Positions 34,284 to 46,100 of a DNA stretch of 64,000 bases are shown here, in pieces. Source of the DNA: Aporrectodea caliginosa. Its lineage: Eukaryota > Annelida > Clitellata > Crassiclitellata > Lumbricidae. The position numbers and the translations under genes are program-made. The notes under the pieces are model-generated. The model saw only the letters and a list, made by a program, of their open reading frames with translations. It was not told the DNA's origin and did not search any database. Location: NCBI GenBank assembly GCA_020284085.1, contig JACEVL010000493.1:857501-921500 (forward strand), given 5' to 3'. Numbering within the stretch: the first letter of the stretch is position 1; each line of letters starts with the position of its first letter.

Positions 34284-34512
34284 AAGGGGGGCCGATAGCG
34301 CATTGGATAACATCTGGCGTAGAGAACGAGAGGTACCGAGTTCGAGCCCCCGTTGGGCGGACATGCTTTGTAGGCTGCTATTAGCGCCGTTGTATTGCAG
34401 GCTGTCTGTTCTGTTAGTAGTTAAGATTTGAATTGCATAACATGTAAATGTACAGCGCAGTGCATTTGTCAGGCGCTTCAATAAAGACAAGATTATTATT
34501 ATTATTATTATT
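34284..34512 (+). mobile_element. tRNA-derived SINE with (ATT)n tail, only in copy C
   Basis: The head has GATAGCGCATTGGATAACAT and GAGTTCGAGCCCC. The 3' part ends caataaagacaagatt(att)n. The paralogous site in copy B (about 58580-58595) runs uninterrupted from ctataaaata to tttattgtacgctg, so this SINE inserted after C and B split. Confidence 0.85.
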
Positions 34513-34947
34513 TATTGTACGCTGTCAGTGGCAGGGTAAAGAACTGTTCACACATCTTCAGTAGCCAAAGCTAAGGAAATGGGAATAACTAGCACGTCAT
34601 AGCCATGGCTGTATGTTGAAGTTAGCTGAAGGACTTCTCCCATTTTGTCTTTTTGATTTTGTCTACGGGAATTTATTCAAATTTTATTTCATTTCAGTTA
34701 CTTAGATATTTGTCATAAATCCCTCAAATATTAGTCTGAATGCAGCAATCACAATGGTAGGTCTATATACATTTAATGTTATTATAATATTAGACAAGCT
34801 TAGTCATAAATACAATCGTAGTTAATTCCAATGGTGGGTTTAAAGTTATAATTCTTTTCACTGTGTAAAAACTCCAAGACTTCAATAAAATGAAGCAGTG
34901 AGTCGTTTAGAATTTAAAGTTCTGATAGAATACTTTTCGCCGTGCAG

Positions 34948-35103
34948 GGTTTGGCAATGGCTGAGGATATCAATGCTCTCGAATACTTGGAATGCTCAGC
35001 TCTGGCTGAAAAGGATCTGAGAATAGTTTTCGAGAAGTCGATTCTAGCAGTGCTTTACCCAAAGACGAAACCAAAGCCAAGGCGGAAATGTCTATTGTTT
35101 TAA
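34948..35103 (+). CDS. Rac-like copy C, terminal exon 1
   Basis: 51 codons from GLAMAEDINALEYLECSAL to the prenylation box CLLF. Basic tail KPKPRRK. Acceptor CGTGCAG|. Confidence 0.75.
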   Translation, partial: GLAMAEDINALEYLECSALAEKDLRIVFEKSILAVLYPKTKPKPRRKCLLF

Positions 35104-35308
35104 GGTGTTTTCAACCGTGCTGACTTCCATCACTGTTCAGATCAGCATTGAATGCATGACCATTCTTCTGCCTTTTTTAGTGGCACTGTAATCGTGATTT
35201 TTCATTAAAAAAGCATGTGCTACTTACAAAACTCCTATTTTAATTCTTGCAATACTGTCATTGTGTTGTCTGTGGATGCACTTGTGGCACTGTTATTGCG
35301 ACCGCGAA

Positions 35309-35314
35309 AATAAA
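35309..35314 (+). terminator. Poly(A) signal after copy C terminal exon 1
   Basis: AATAAA in a block (cgaaaataaactccaa) that follows every terminal exon in the cluster at a similar distance. Confidence 0.5.
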
Positions 35315-35846
35315 CTCCAACTGAGAACAACTCGGCAATATTGGAGAACAGTTGTTAAATCCATTTCAAATATCAAATTGGGTCATAGTTGCCCTTGTTT
35401 CTATATACCAGAGGAGCTTAAAGGCAAAAAATGAAACAGATTCATTAATATTGAGAGGTGGCTCAAAGCTGAACACTTTTATTGACATTATGAAAAATGC
35501 TAGATTTTTGAAAAAATAACATTTTGCTTATTTATTTAATTTAAACGTTTTGATTTAGGTTGATTTCTTAGTTGTTTTCACTTCCTGTTATGTTTTAACT
35601 TCCTTCTATGTGTCTTAATATTTAAACACTTACAATTCCGTTTTAATAATTTAAAATTTAAATAATATTTCTCGAAGCTACATGTATTCGTCGTTATAAA
35701 ATGACCACTCGCAAGGCCAAGGCAACACCAGACCAGGAATCGTATTCGATCAAGGTCGCTCTCCTTTTTAGTGCGATGGCAAACTTTTTCCATATCTTTT
35801 TAGACCAGCCAAACGATAACTGATTGATTACTTTTGACCATTCCAG

Positions 35847-36008
35847 GGTTTGGCAATGGCTATGGAGATCAATGCAGTCAAATACTTGGAATGCTCAGCA
35901 CTGACTCAAAAGGATCTGAGGACAGTTTTCGAGGAGGCGATTCGAGCAGTGCTTGACGCAAAGCCGAAAACAAAGCCAAAGCAAAAGAAGAAATGTCTTT
36001 TGTTTTAA
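35847..36008 (+). CDS. Rac-like copy C, terminal exon 2
   Basis: 53 codons, [19 protein letters not shown]...; tail KPKQKKK then CLLF. It has its own acceptor (TTCCAG|) and poly(A) signal (36212-36217). It could be spliced in place of terminal exon 1. Confidence 0.75.
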   Translation, partial: GLAMAMEINAVKYLECSALTQKDLRTVFEEAIRAVLDAKPKTKPKQKKKCLLF

Positions 36009-36294
36009 GTTGTCTTCAACCATGCTGGCATCCCTTACTCTTCAGATCTGCTGCAAATTCACGACTACTATTTGTTGCCTTTTTTATTGGTACTTTAGTC
36101 GTGATTTTTCATTAAAACCATGTGTAACTTACAAACTCCTAGTCTAGTTCTTGTAATACTGTCCTTGCATTGTCTGTGGATGCACGTGTGGCATTGCTAT
36201 TACAACCGTGAAATAAACTCCAATTGAGAACAAATCATTAATATGTGGGAAAAGTGGTTAAACCCGGTACACACTCTGGCTTGTCTCACTTCCC

Positions 36295-36390
36295 CGTAGG
36301 CTATGTTCCTTGTCTGACTTCCTCGTAGGCTATGTTCCTTGTCTCCCTATGTTCCTAGGCTAAGTTCCCCTAAGTTTCTAGGCTAAGTTC
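36295..36390. repeat. Short tandem repeat, gtaggctatgttccttgtct
   Basis: Two close copies of a roughly 30-bp unit plus decayed partial copies. Confidence 0.6.
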
Positions 36391-37363
36391 ATACAGTATA
36401 TGCTACATGTCAGCGTTGCTTATCGTGTGAGATGCTGTTTGTAATCTCTTGTACTGTATTACTAGTACTACATTCTATCTGTATGGTACCTAGCAAAGAG
36501 ACAACTGCTATGGGGCACTGTTTGATTTAGAGCCACATTGGATTTTCTACCCTGTGTTGTGTGATTTCGTGACCCTCTCGGTGAGCATAGCCACCTCGCG
36601 CCAATATGGGACTCATCAGATTTCACGGAAATGCAGAGTGGGGCCCAAAGAGCCTGGAGCACCGTTGAAAGTGCAATAAAATGTTCAATTTCATTATGAT
36701 ACATTACAAATTGAAAGTTGACAGGGTTTATTGTAGTGCGTTTCTTTGAATTTCATTAAATGCTTAATTTGCTCCGATTCTCGTGATTCAGAAGTGGCCT
36801 GCATGATCCAGAAGAAGACTGCGACGGCGACGGCGCAAGATGAATGCAGCCAACAGCTATCAGTATATCTCGAGATTGGATGGTAGGTATTAAGGCAGTC
36901 TGTTCTGTATTGCAGTGGTTCCTCATTTGCAATGTTCTGTTGCAGTCTCGGACAACTGAATAAACATTTCATGATTTCATGTTTCAACCTTCCCGAAACT
37001 ATATAAACAAGAATATCGTTCTTGTTGAAAGACTTAGTTAACATTCTTCTTCATTTAATAGTTAATTATACCCCGCAGTGTACTAATTAGATCACATGCT
37101 GTCTTGTAGATAGGCAGATTAGAATCAAAGTGCAGGTCAACATCCGGATAGGGCCATCCATTTAATACGAACGCATGGATGGGGAGGGTAACCGAAATGC
37201 ATCTGCTTGCATATGCTTGCGTATTGGCGTAGCTGATAATGTACGTACGCATAGGAAACGGGGGTTAGGTAAACTTCGAAAATACTTTGTCTATATGGGC
37301 TTTCCTTCAAATGAGTCGCACTTCAGCTATCAGACAATTACTATTGGGAGAAAGGAGGGCTGC

Positions 37364-37365
<2 letters not shown>
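36391..37365. other. Spacer with no recognised gene
   Basis: Single-exon ORFs of 65-138 codons are present but carry no family motif or signal. One (37175-37591) runs through the GA repeat and the hairpins and is probably chance. Confidence 0.4.

Positions 37366-37422
<57 letters not shown>
37366..37422. repeat. (GA)n microsatellite
   Basis: About 28 GA units. Confidence 0.97.
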
Positions 37423-37425
<3 letters not shown>

Positions 37426-37450
37426 GCCGTATAGGATTACGGTGTTTCCC

Positions 37451-37503
37451 ATTAAGCCACGCTGCAAGTACGCCACGGGGCCGTACTTGTGGTGTGGCTT
37501 AAT
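37451..37503. other. Inverted repeat / hairpin 1
   Basis: ATTAAGCCAC at 37451-37460 pairs perfectly with GTGGCTTAAT at 37494-37503; inside, CAAGTACG (37464) pairs with CGTACTTG (37482). Confidence 0.6.
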
Positions 37504-37509
37504 GCAACT

Positions 37510-37586
37510 ACCAGGATGTAATGTGAGGATGATGGCAGGAGGTATTTCTGGTATTTACTGCCATTGTCCTCACATCACATCCTGGT
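37510..37586. ncRNA. Pre-miRNA-like hairpin
   Basis: A 29-position stem with 26 paired bases: ACCAGGATGT (37510-37519) with 37577-37586, ATGTGAGGA (37521-37529) with 37567-37575, and ATGGCAG (37532-37538) with 37558-37564. Mismatches are symmetric and the loop is 19 nt. The length and shape suit a microRNA precursor, but a small MITE or its remnant fits as well. Either strand could be the sense strand. Confidence 0.35.
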
Positions 37587-37604
37587 TGTAGAGAGTAATC
37601 GCAT

Positions 37605-37760
37605 GGATGATGGGTTGATGGGTGGGTGGATGGATGGTTAAAAAGATGGATAGAAGCATGGTTCGGTGCAAAGATGAATGGATGGGTGGCTGGAAGTGTG
37701 GATGAATGCATGGGTGGATAGAAGGATGGGTTAGAACGTTGATGGGTTGATAAATGGAAA
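37605..37760. repeat. Degenerate (GGAT)n repeat
   Basis: Variants of ATGGATGG and GGGTGG. Short ORFs over it are artefacts. Confidence 0.8.
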
Positions 37761-38735
37761 ATTTTAACCGTTATCAATAAACCTCAAGTGGTGCCTCCTT
37801 GGCGCAAGCGTGTAAATGCTGCTAATTTTGATATGTGAATAAAATACCGCATTTGGTAGGGTGTGTAGCCTAACACTTAGTCCTACGCAAGTCCTCTAGT
37901 GGGAGACGTATAGTTGTTTCAGTAGGTTATGTCGTTTAACAATTTTTGACAGGGATTTACCGTCAAACAGTCGACAGGTTTATTATCCAGTCTTTGGATG
38001 GGACGATCTAGGCCTATAGCCTATACTTTCGACAATAGCTTCCCTCATATGCACGATAGCTTGTGTAAATCCGAAACCTGCTTGAAAGCATAACTATAAT
38101 TAGGCAGATTTAGGCTTGTTTGCAGCCATGAGGTTGAAAAATTAACGGTAGGTTTAAGCCTGATCATCTGCTTGAGCCTCGATGTCCGCCTAGGGAAGGG
38201 GCTGTGGAGAAAATTCCCTCACCAACTCGGACTAATCTCCACTGAAATGTATCTCCCAGTCATTGTTCAGTTGTCTTCTCTTGCTTCCATCCAACATTCG
38301 CTTCCATGGCCTGAGACTTCCAGGGAATTAAATAGGCCTATTACATGATGCACGCCAGGACCATTTAATTAATCGTAATTAAGGCAGCCATAGCTGATCT
38401 GTTAGAACTTTAGGGCAAAATGAGCATTTCTACAGGGACCATATAATTGTTTGATCGACATGCCTCTATAGGACTTGTTACATGATTCTTAATTATATAT
38501 GCCTTGAATTATTCTCGGTGTGGCTTAAATTTCACATAGACTAGGACTCCTGCACATGAAAAATCGCCTTTTAGAATCTAAGGTTCTGGTACAGGTGAAC
38601 TACGCGTCCAACACTAGATAGGCTTTTATTATGTACCGGTATAAGAAGTGATTAAGATTAGGCCAACAATCTTGATATCTATAAGCAGCATGATCGCTTC
38701 CTATCACTGCGCGCATCCATTATAAGATCCTCTTT
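37761..38735. other. Duplicated spacer between GTPase copies
   Basis: Parts match the spacer after copy B: gcgtgtaaat(g/a)ctgctaa near 37808 and 59775, and gtcaggaccatttaattaatcgt-type sequence near 38350-38465 and 62516-62623. No gene seen. Confidence 0.6.
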
Positions 38736-38739
38736 CTAG

Positions 38740-39100
38740 TCTCAGGCGCAGCTGAGCAGTGCCCCAAAGTATCTTTCTGACTATAATTATGCGAAAGCCG
38801 TTATCTGCGACCTCATCTCGTTCCTTGCGCTCTGCTGATTGGCTTGATCTTTTTGTTCCTAGGACTATGACTGCATTGGCTCAACGCCGGGCATTTGCTG
38901 TGGTTGGTCCCTCTACTTGGAGTGACCTTCCCCCCCTCATTAAGGGCTAAACTAATGACCAGTTTTCCTCTTTGGTATCTCGTTCTTTAAAGATTTTTTC
39001 CCCAGGGGTTTTCGAGCTGAGAGCGCTTCTGAATAGTTATTCTGAGAGAGCCGCTATATAAATCTTTAGATACAATACAAAACAATACAATGATCATCTA
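38740..39100 (+). mobile_element. L2-like LINE 3' end with (AATAC)n tail
   Basis: The frame reads SLRSADWLDLFVPRT, then RRAFAVVGPSTWSDLPP, a standard end of L2/CR1 reverse transcriptase ORFs. The gagcgcttctgaat...gccgctatataaat terminus and a gatacaatacaaaac tail follow. Confidence 0.8.
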
Positions 39101-39429
39101 AGTAAGAATGTCTACTATGTGAAATCAGGTTAGTCGACATTTTTTCTAATGTCACAGTCTCTTAAATGGCCAACAAAGTACGTACAACGATTTTTAGACC
39201 TAGATATCTTAAATGGGTTTAGCGAAGACCTTGATGGCCTATGGCCTAACGCCGCTTAGGCCGTTCGCGTGACTAAGCGTGCTGGAAAGCAGCTCTGTAA
39301 CTGTACTAGCCAGTGAAGAAACACTATGGGGTGCGATGGTGTACATGCATATCTAAAAGGTTAATGGGTAGAAGCTCCATGACTCCCGCACGTTAAGGCG
39401 CGCTGAATCCCAGAGAAGGGGTGTGATAT

Positions 39430-39812
39430 TCTCACGTGATCATCTGTTTCACATAGCAGACACCCGCCCCCTTTCTCAGCCATTAGGAGAAATCCGGGAC
39501 ATGGCATTGTCTTGTATGACCTACTCCCACCAATCAAGCAGACAGGGAATTTTCTACGCGCAAGAACACACGACAAAGAAATCCCAAGCGCTTATAGATT
39601 GTTTGGGAAAACATTCATCGTAAGGATGTTATATGAATAAATTTAGTTTAATGGGTAACGGGTTAGATAATCTATTTGTCGACTATAGGCTAATATGGAA
39701 CATAATGACGAACTGTATAGTTTAATCATCTTTAATGTTATTGATATTTCTTCAGTGTTTGTACACCAAAGTGCGGTATGCAATTGGTTTCAATAAAGAA
39801 TATTTCTATCTA
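39430..39812 (+). mobile_element. LINE family D 3' end
   Basis: Fragments across frames fit the family D ending (DLLPP..., ...FIVRMLYE stop), followed by tttgtacaccaaagtgcgg and ttcaataaagaatatttcta, which also end the copy at 49214-50215. Related spacer sequence is at 63230-63400. Confidence 0.6.
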
Positions 39813-39824
39813 TAAACGCTCATC

Positions 39825-40127
39825 AGATATCCTGCGTTTCCACTGTTGGCATCGTGCCAAGGCCTTGGCATCGTGCGTGGGCGGTTGTGGCAGACTAAAT
39901 TGCTCAGTGGGAGGCAGTGACACAGACGAAGGAGGCGTGGCTTCTGAATAATCACGAAAGTGTGTAAACGATTCGACAAGGACATAGGCCTAGTAGGCAC
40001 CTATGGTTTACGAAGTTAGACAAACATAACTTTATAATTTACGATAGTTTTCAATACTAAACCTCATTGTTACAGTGTTAGGTGTCATGGAAGCCGAAGC
40101 CATCAAGTGTGTCGTTGTAGGAGACGC
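39825..40127 (+). promoter_or_regulatory. Conserved 5' region of copy A with upstream acceptor
   Basis: Aligns with 51805-52109 of copy B, including ggaggcagtgacacagacga and ggaggcgtggcttctgaa. A TTACAG acceptor lies 11 bp before the ATG in both copies, so a 5' UTR intron and a further upstream exon are likely. The transcription start is not identified. Confidence 0.4.
40087..40127 (+). CDS. Rac-like copy A, exon 1
   Basis: [13 protein letters not shown] plus two bases of the Ala codon; GTAAGT donor. ATGG start context is good. The intron after it begins like that of copy B (taagttatctt(g/t)actggatg). Confidence 0.85.
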
Positions 40128-43100
40128 GTAAGTTATCTTGACTGGATGACAATTGCGGCAACTTTAACGGAACGTGAAGAATCTGCTTAGGCCTAGGCCT
40201 AATAGGCTAACGGTTATTTAACGACGCTTTCATAGCAGCGACGATTAAGTACGTAAGTAAGATGTCGGACGGCTACTTAAACAGAAAATCCTGTTGGGGA
40301 AACTGGTAGTAGGATGTTTAAACCGTTGTTTACGTTGCCAAATTATTTTAATGTCTTGAATGACCAGTGTAATTCTCCTTATAGATTTTATTTTAGTTAC
40401 CGGTATAGTTACAGTTATAGTTAATGGTTTTATTTTAGTTATAGTTATAGTTAGTATTATTTTTTAGTTATAGTTATAGTTATGGTTAATGGATTTTTTT
40501 ATTTTAGTTAATTTTAGTTACTACTTAGTTACAATAATTAAGGCTGTAAGCAAAATTGTGCGTATTAACACGCTGTTTCACAATTTGCTCATAGCTTTGA
40601 AAAGCCGTTGAAGCATGGGTGCATTCAGCTTCATGAATACACGAATTTCCAGAGTAACTGACAAATTGCATAATAAAAATATCGCATTTTTGGTTCTCAT
40701 TTATGTCGAATCGTCCATATTGCACTCTCCTATTTTTTATTTTGGTATTAACGAAAATAAAGATGAATTCTCGTTATTGTTATTTTCGTTATAGTTATAG
40801 TTATAGTTAATGATATTTTTAGTTATAGTTATAGTTATCGTTAACGAAATCATTTTATTTTCGTTAACGAACATTTTCGTTATCGTTATCGTTAACGAGA
40901 ATCACACTGTGAATGACACACTTTTCGTTGGGAAGTCATCATCAGCTTCGCGGTTCATGGGCTGAATGCCCGTTGGTGTCACCATCCATCTCCATTTGTC
41001 TCTCTCCTGCGCCATTCTACTAAGTTTGTCGATTTCCATTCCGCTCCAGTCCGCGACGTCATCCAGCCATTCCCTCCACGGCCTTCCCCTAACACCCTTT
41101 CCGTCCATCATCCCGAAGATGACCTCTTTGACTTCATTTTGACTTCGTTGGGAAGTAGCATGGTGTAAAGTAGGCAGTCTATCCATGATAAATGTCATCA
41201 ATGCAGCTTCCGTTTAAGCAAAAAATCATTTTAATCAATCGAACTTCTGTCCTATATATTGGTGCGTGACCGTGCGTCGTTATGGTCGTTTAGGGTCAGA
41301 TTAGGCGTCGTGAGGGTCGGCTAGGGTCAGGGTTAGGGTCAGTGTCGTCATTAAAAACGTGCTAAAAACCTCCCGCAGCATTAATAATTTCTCTTGTTTT
41401 GCGTGGCTGTATGTACACATTGGATGTAACGAACTGTTGGCAATCAAATCAAGACTTTGTCCTAAGAATAATTCAGTTGCACTAGCTCCACGCATTTTTT
41501 TAGTGATCAACGATTATTACCATGATTAGGTTCAAGAAATTCTCATCCTAACCTTTCGATACATAGGTCTAATGAGACTATAGTCGCCGAGGATACTAGC
41601 AATGCTGTAAGGACTAAGGGATGTTCCGACGCAGAAGGACCACGCCTGCTTTAATTGTGCCTTTTATAAACCACATATATAAATTCCTCCCATGTACTAT
41701 TTCATATCGTGTAATTCGCCAAGTCGTCTTGCTTATATAATTAGCATAATTAGCATCATAATCGATACGCTAAATTATTACACAGTTTTAGAATGTAAAT
41801 ATGAAGAGATTCATTATCACCCATCAATGGGTTATCATCCATCAATGTATGTACAGTAAGTTGATGGTCTTAAAATAGGAATGGTTAAAGAAATCATTTG
41901 CCCTGAAAGAAGTTGCTGTTTTTCTAGAAAGCAACCTGATATGGTGTTTAGCCTGGATGACGTGTAGAATAGTTTTTTTTTATTTTGTCTTATTTTTTAT
42001 GATTTAAGGGAGATGCTGCTTTTGTTTACAGTGGGGTTGGGAAGACATGTCTACTGATAAGTTACACAACAAATAAATATCCTGAACAGTGAGTTAAAGA
42101 TTCTTTTTGGTTTAAAGTTTAGTGTGACAATTTGCGTTGCAATGCAGCAGAATGTCTGGTTTTCAATAATTCATTCATTCATTAGTTTAATTTGTATAGC
42201 GCTTCTTCAAGGGAACTACTCAGAGGCGCTCCCAACCCCAGCGCGGCCAAATAGGACCATTTTAAGTTGAGAGAGGAATGTCTGAGAAGGGGTTCTAGGA
42301 AGGGAAGCGGAGTGCCAGAGGGAGGGGCCATTCCTGGTCGAGGGGCCAACCACAGAGAAGGCACGGCTCTGCCTGGTGGAGGTTCGAGCAAAAGGGACAG
42401 AGAGAAGACCATGTTCAGCCGAACGGAGGGAGCGCGAGTCCCGAGCACTGAGGGTGGGGGCTACAAAGCTCAATAAGGTAGGAAGGGTCGAGGCCTAGCA
42501 GGCAGCGCCAAACTAAGGCAGTTAGGAAGGCGGTAGCAAGGGCAGCCATATCTAACTTAGCCAGCTGCTGGCGGTGCCAAGCCAGTTTTTATGGACTTGA
42601 GGCGGAGACGGTTGGACGACATCCAGGTCCCCAAGGGCTCCATAGTCAAGCTCATTGCGCGAACGGTTAGGAAGAGGAGAGGTAGTGTTGGTATAGGTGG
42701 GCCAGCATAGCGTGAGAAGCGAGTTAAGAAGCGAGATCAGAGGTATAAATTATGAAGAGAAGGGGACCCAAGACGGAGCCCTGGGGAGACCATAGGGTCG
42801 GGGGCCCATCGGGACCTAGAGGAACCATGGACCACACGAAAGGAGCGCTCATTCAGAAAAGATCTTAGCTAGAGGAGCAGGGTACCAGAGAGACCGAAGG
42901 ATATATAGGTTTCGGTGTATCATTGTCAGATCATGTAAATCATTGTAACATTTTACAATTAAAGCTAAATTAAAGTTAACATTTCGAAGATCTTCGAACG
43001 TCTCTTTCTTAGTCGTACCAAGAAACACATAACTTCCTCTCCCAGCTTCATTCACTATCGATCAGCTTACCGCGTTAGCTATTTCACTGAAACTGCTCTT

Positions 43101-46100
43101 GCCTCTACACTGGATCAACTTCTCGTCCATTGGCAATGGAAAAACTTGCCTCTCACTATGCCTTCACATCAGTGCAACCGTTGACACCGTAGGCCACCAG
43201 CTACTCTTTTCAAGACTCACCAAACGTTTCAGTGTCTCTCGGATTGCCTTAAACTGGTTGGCCTGGATGACCGTAATCAGCAGTGGGGCAAATCAAGCCT
43301 TATTACATTTAAAATAACTTGGATACATAGTTCAGTTTCAGAATACACGTCATGTTATATTTGTTTATCCAACAAGTAGAATTTGTACGCAATAATATAA
43401 AATATCGTTAATTATAGACCGGTTCCGTTGTTCAGACTTATATAATTTAGCTAGTTTCGTTGACCTACAAATTCGACGTTGTGTAAAAATTTATTTCATA
43501 TCGCTAGATTGTTCCATTCGCGAGTTTTTAGTGGGACAGACAAACCAAACAAGCAAATATACAAACAGAAGGACACGCTTTGAGAATTGTAGTATTGAGA
43601 TACATGCTACTGTTGAAATACTGGGTTGATGTCTGCTGTAGGACTTTTTCTACTATCGGAATTGGCTTGCATAAAATTAAAGAGTCGGTCGATGATCGGC
43701 CGGTAAATCTCGGTCTTTGGGATACAGCTGGTTGCCAAAGATTCAATAGAACCGGTCCTGCGCCCTATTCACAGACAGCAAGTGTTTCTTTCGGATCTAT
43801 ATTCAAATTAATTTACTTAATATGTTGTAGTTTTCGTATTTTTCTTGTATTTTGCTTTGCTTAGCGATACTATGTAATTTGGTGCAATGAGGTGCTGGGT
43901 CTTGTGATAAGTTTTGAATAGTTGTTTATTAAATTTTTATTTCATGAGCGTCAGAATATTTTAATCTCAACAGATTATTTCAGTACAGATTTTTATTCGA
44001 ATTTCAAAGCCAGCCTTTATTAATTTTAGCACCGTAATTATTTTGGCAATTTACGTAGCACTTTAAACTAGAATTTTTGAAGGGGCAATAGATATTATGT
44101 TGTGGATATTACATAGAGATGCATTGCAAAACTGTTTAGTAGCCTACTTGCATTGCTTGATAGTGCTGTGCAGGAGTGTATTATAAAATTAATATGGTAT
44201 GGAATATAGTGTATTTGTATTTAAAAAACGGACGCTAACATTATTGTAGACGAATTTTGAAACGATGTTATTGTAATGTATTTTGTATTTTAAATTTATG
44301 TTTCAACAACTGACTAGATTGAAAACTGTTTTTTGGCAGGATGTTTTTCTTATATGTTTTACTCTCGACCATCCATCTTCCTTGGAAAGTGTCAGAAATA
44401 AGGTCTGCCATTACATTTTTCCTAGACGTAGACGTGTGCTGACAATTGTCACAGATTTGAAGTAATAACTTCAAGTGTTCAGTTTAGGCTTGATAAATTA
44501 TCCATGGTGCAATTTCATTCATTCATTCATTCATTCAGAGCATTTATATAGCGCCCCTTCAAGAAACTACTCAGGAGCGCTCCCGGCCCAGCCACGACTA
44601 AAGAAAAAAGACTCGAGGGACTTGTAGAACCCTGTCAGATGGCTTAAAAGTAAAAACGGAGCTTAAGTGGTAGGTCATTCCAAATGGAAGGGCCAACAAC
44701 CGAGAAAGCACGGCGCTGCCTAATAACCAAGTGAGTCCGTGGAACAAGGAACTAACCCCTAGTCGCAGAGCGAAGCACCCGACGCGCTGGAACATCAGAC
44801 ACTGGGCGGCAAAGATCACGCAAGTAAGATGGAGCGCAGCCAAGAACACAACGAGAAACAAGAGCAGCAATGCGATATGAGATACGCTGAGACACAGGCA
44901 GCCAATGCAACACATCACGCATGTATGCAGAGACAGGAGAGTACTTAGGAAGCCGTCCAATAAGCCGAGCAGCCGAGCGTAGAACTCGATCTAGTCGCCC
45001 CAAAACACCAAGGGGAAGGCCAGCAAGTAGTGAGGAACAGTGGTCAATTCGACTAGTAACAAAGGCATGAACAAGGACCACAACTGCATCATGAGAGAGA
45101 GAGCGAGAGACCACTCGAAGCTGACGAAGCTGATAATAACAACTCCGTGCAATTGAGTTCACATGTTGAGATAAAGTAAGCTCGGAGTCAAGAGAAAGTC
45201 CCAGATCACGAACTGTGAGGGAAAAGGTTATGTGAGGAAAGAGCAGGGTAAGTTGAGGAAAGTCGATACCCTGCAGTTGTCTACGGCTACCCAGCCAAAT
45301 GAGCTGTGTTTTAGAGGGATTTAAGAGTAGCCGATTGGAGGCCATCCAAGAAGAGAGGACATCCATAGTCAGACACATCTGACTCACAGTAGCCACCACA
45401 TCGGCTGAATGGGTGTGGATGTAGGCTTGCACATCATCGGCAAATAGTTGGTGTAGAAGCCCCTGAGACGTCAACAAGGAGCAGACATCAGCAGTATAAA
45501 GAAGATAAAGCAGCGGGCCCAGGACAGAACCCTGGGGCACACCCAAAGGGGCAGGGACCCAAAGAGACCTGGACGAACCAAGGACTACACAATTTGAGCG
45601 GTCAGTTAAAAAGATCTAAGCCATTCTAGAGGCTGGTCCACCAAGCCAAAGGAAGTAGAGAGGCGCTGCAAGAGAATGGAGTGGTCCACACAGTCAAAAG
45701 CAGAGCTTACATCAAAAGAGCAAGGAGAGTAACCTGACCACAGTCAACTGCGCTATAGAAGTCTGACAAAAGCCGAAGCAGGAGAGTCTCCGTGGAGTGA
45801 TTCCGACGGAAACCCGACTGCTGCGACGGAATCAATTCATTCACATCTAGATAAGTAATCAGCTGGTTAGCAACAATGCGTTCCAGTATTTTAGATAAAA
45901 GTTACATTCGCAATGGGGCGATAGTTTGCTGGATCACTCTGGTCCAGACCATCGTGCTTCAGAACTGGTAGAAGAACGGAACGTTTCTGTGAGACTGGTA
46001 GGCATGCCTCACGGATCGAACAGTTGCACAGAACAGTGAGGAAGGGAAGGAGATCGTCAATTAAATCCTGAACAAGAAATGTTGGTGCAGGATCCAACTC

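Larger units (their letters stand above)
32299..36220 (+). pseudogene. Rac-like GTPase copy C, 3' part, broken
   Basis: Exons 4, 5, 6 and a second exon 6 are present (33144-33206, 33982-34117, 34948-35103, 35847-36008). The sequence from 32985 to about 35370 is nearly the same as 57285-59430 in copy B, so these copies split recently. Exon 5 has five Gs at 34032-34036 where copy B has four, and the frame then stops at once. Exons 1 and 2 were not found; upstream is the satellite, whose right edge (32299) joins sequence that aligns to copy A at about 44095. A short remnant at 32480-32540 matches copy B exon 3. A transcript starting at an unseen 5' end cannot be ruled out. Confidence 0.75.

Noticed and set aside
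37175..37591. 138-codon ORF as a gene
   Set aside because: It runs across the GA microsatellite and two hairpins, has no family feature, and is not conserved in the duplicated spacer after copy B.
43580..43864. 94-codon ORF as a stand-alone GTPase-like small protein
   Set aside because: The part with DTAG is exon 3 of copy A; the rest reads through the intron after the GC donor.
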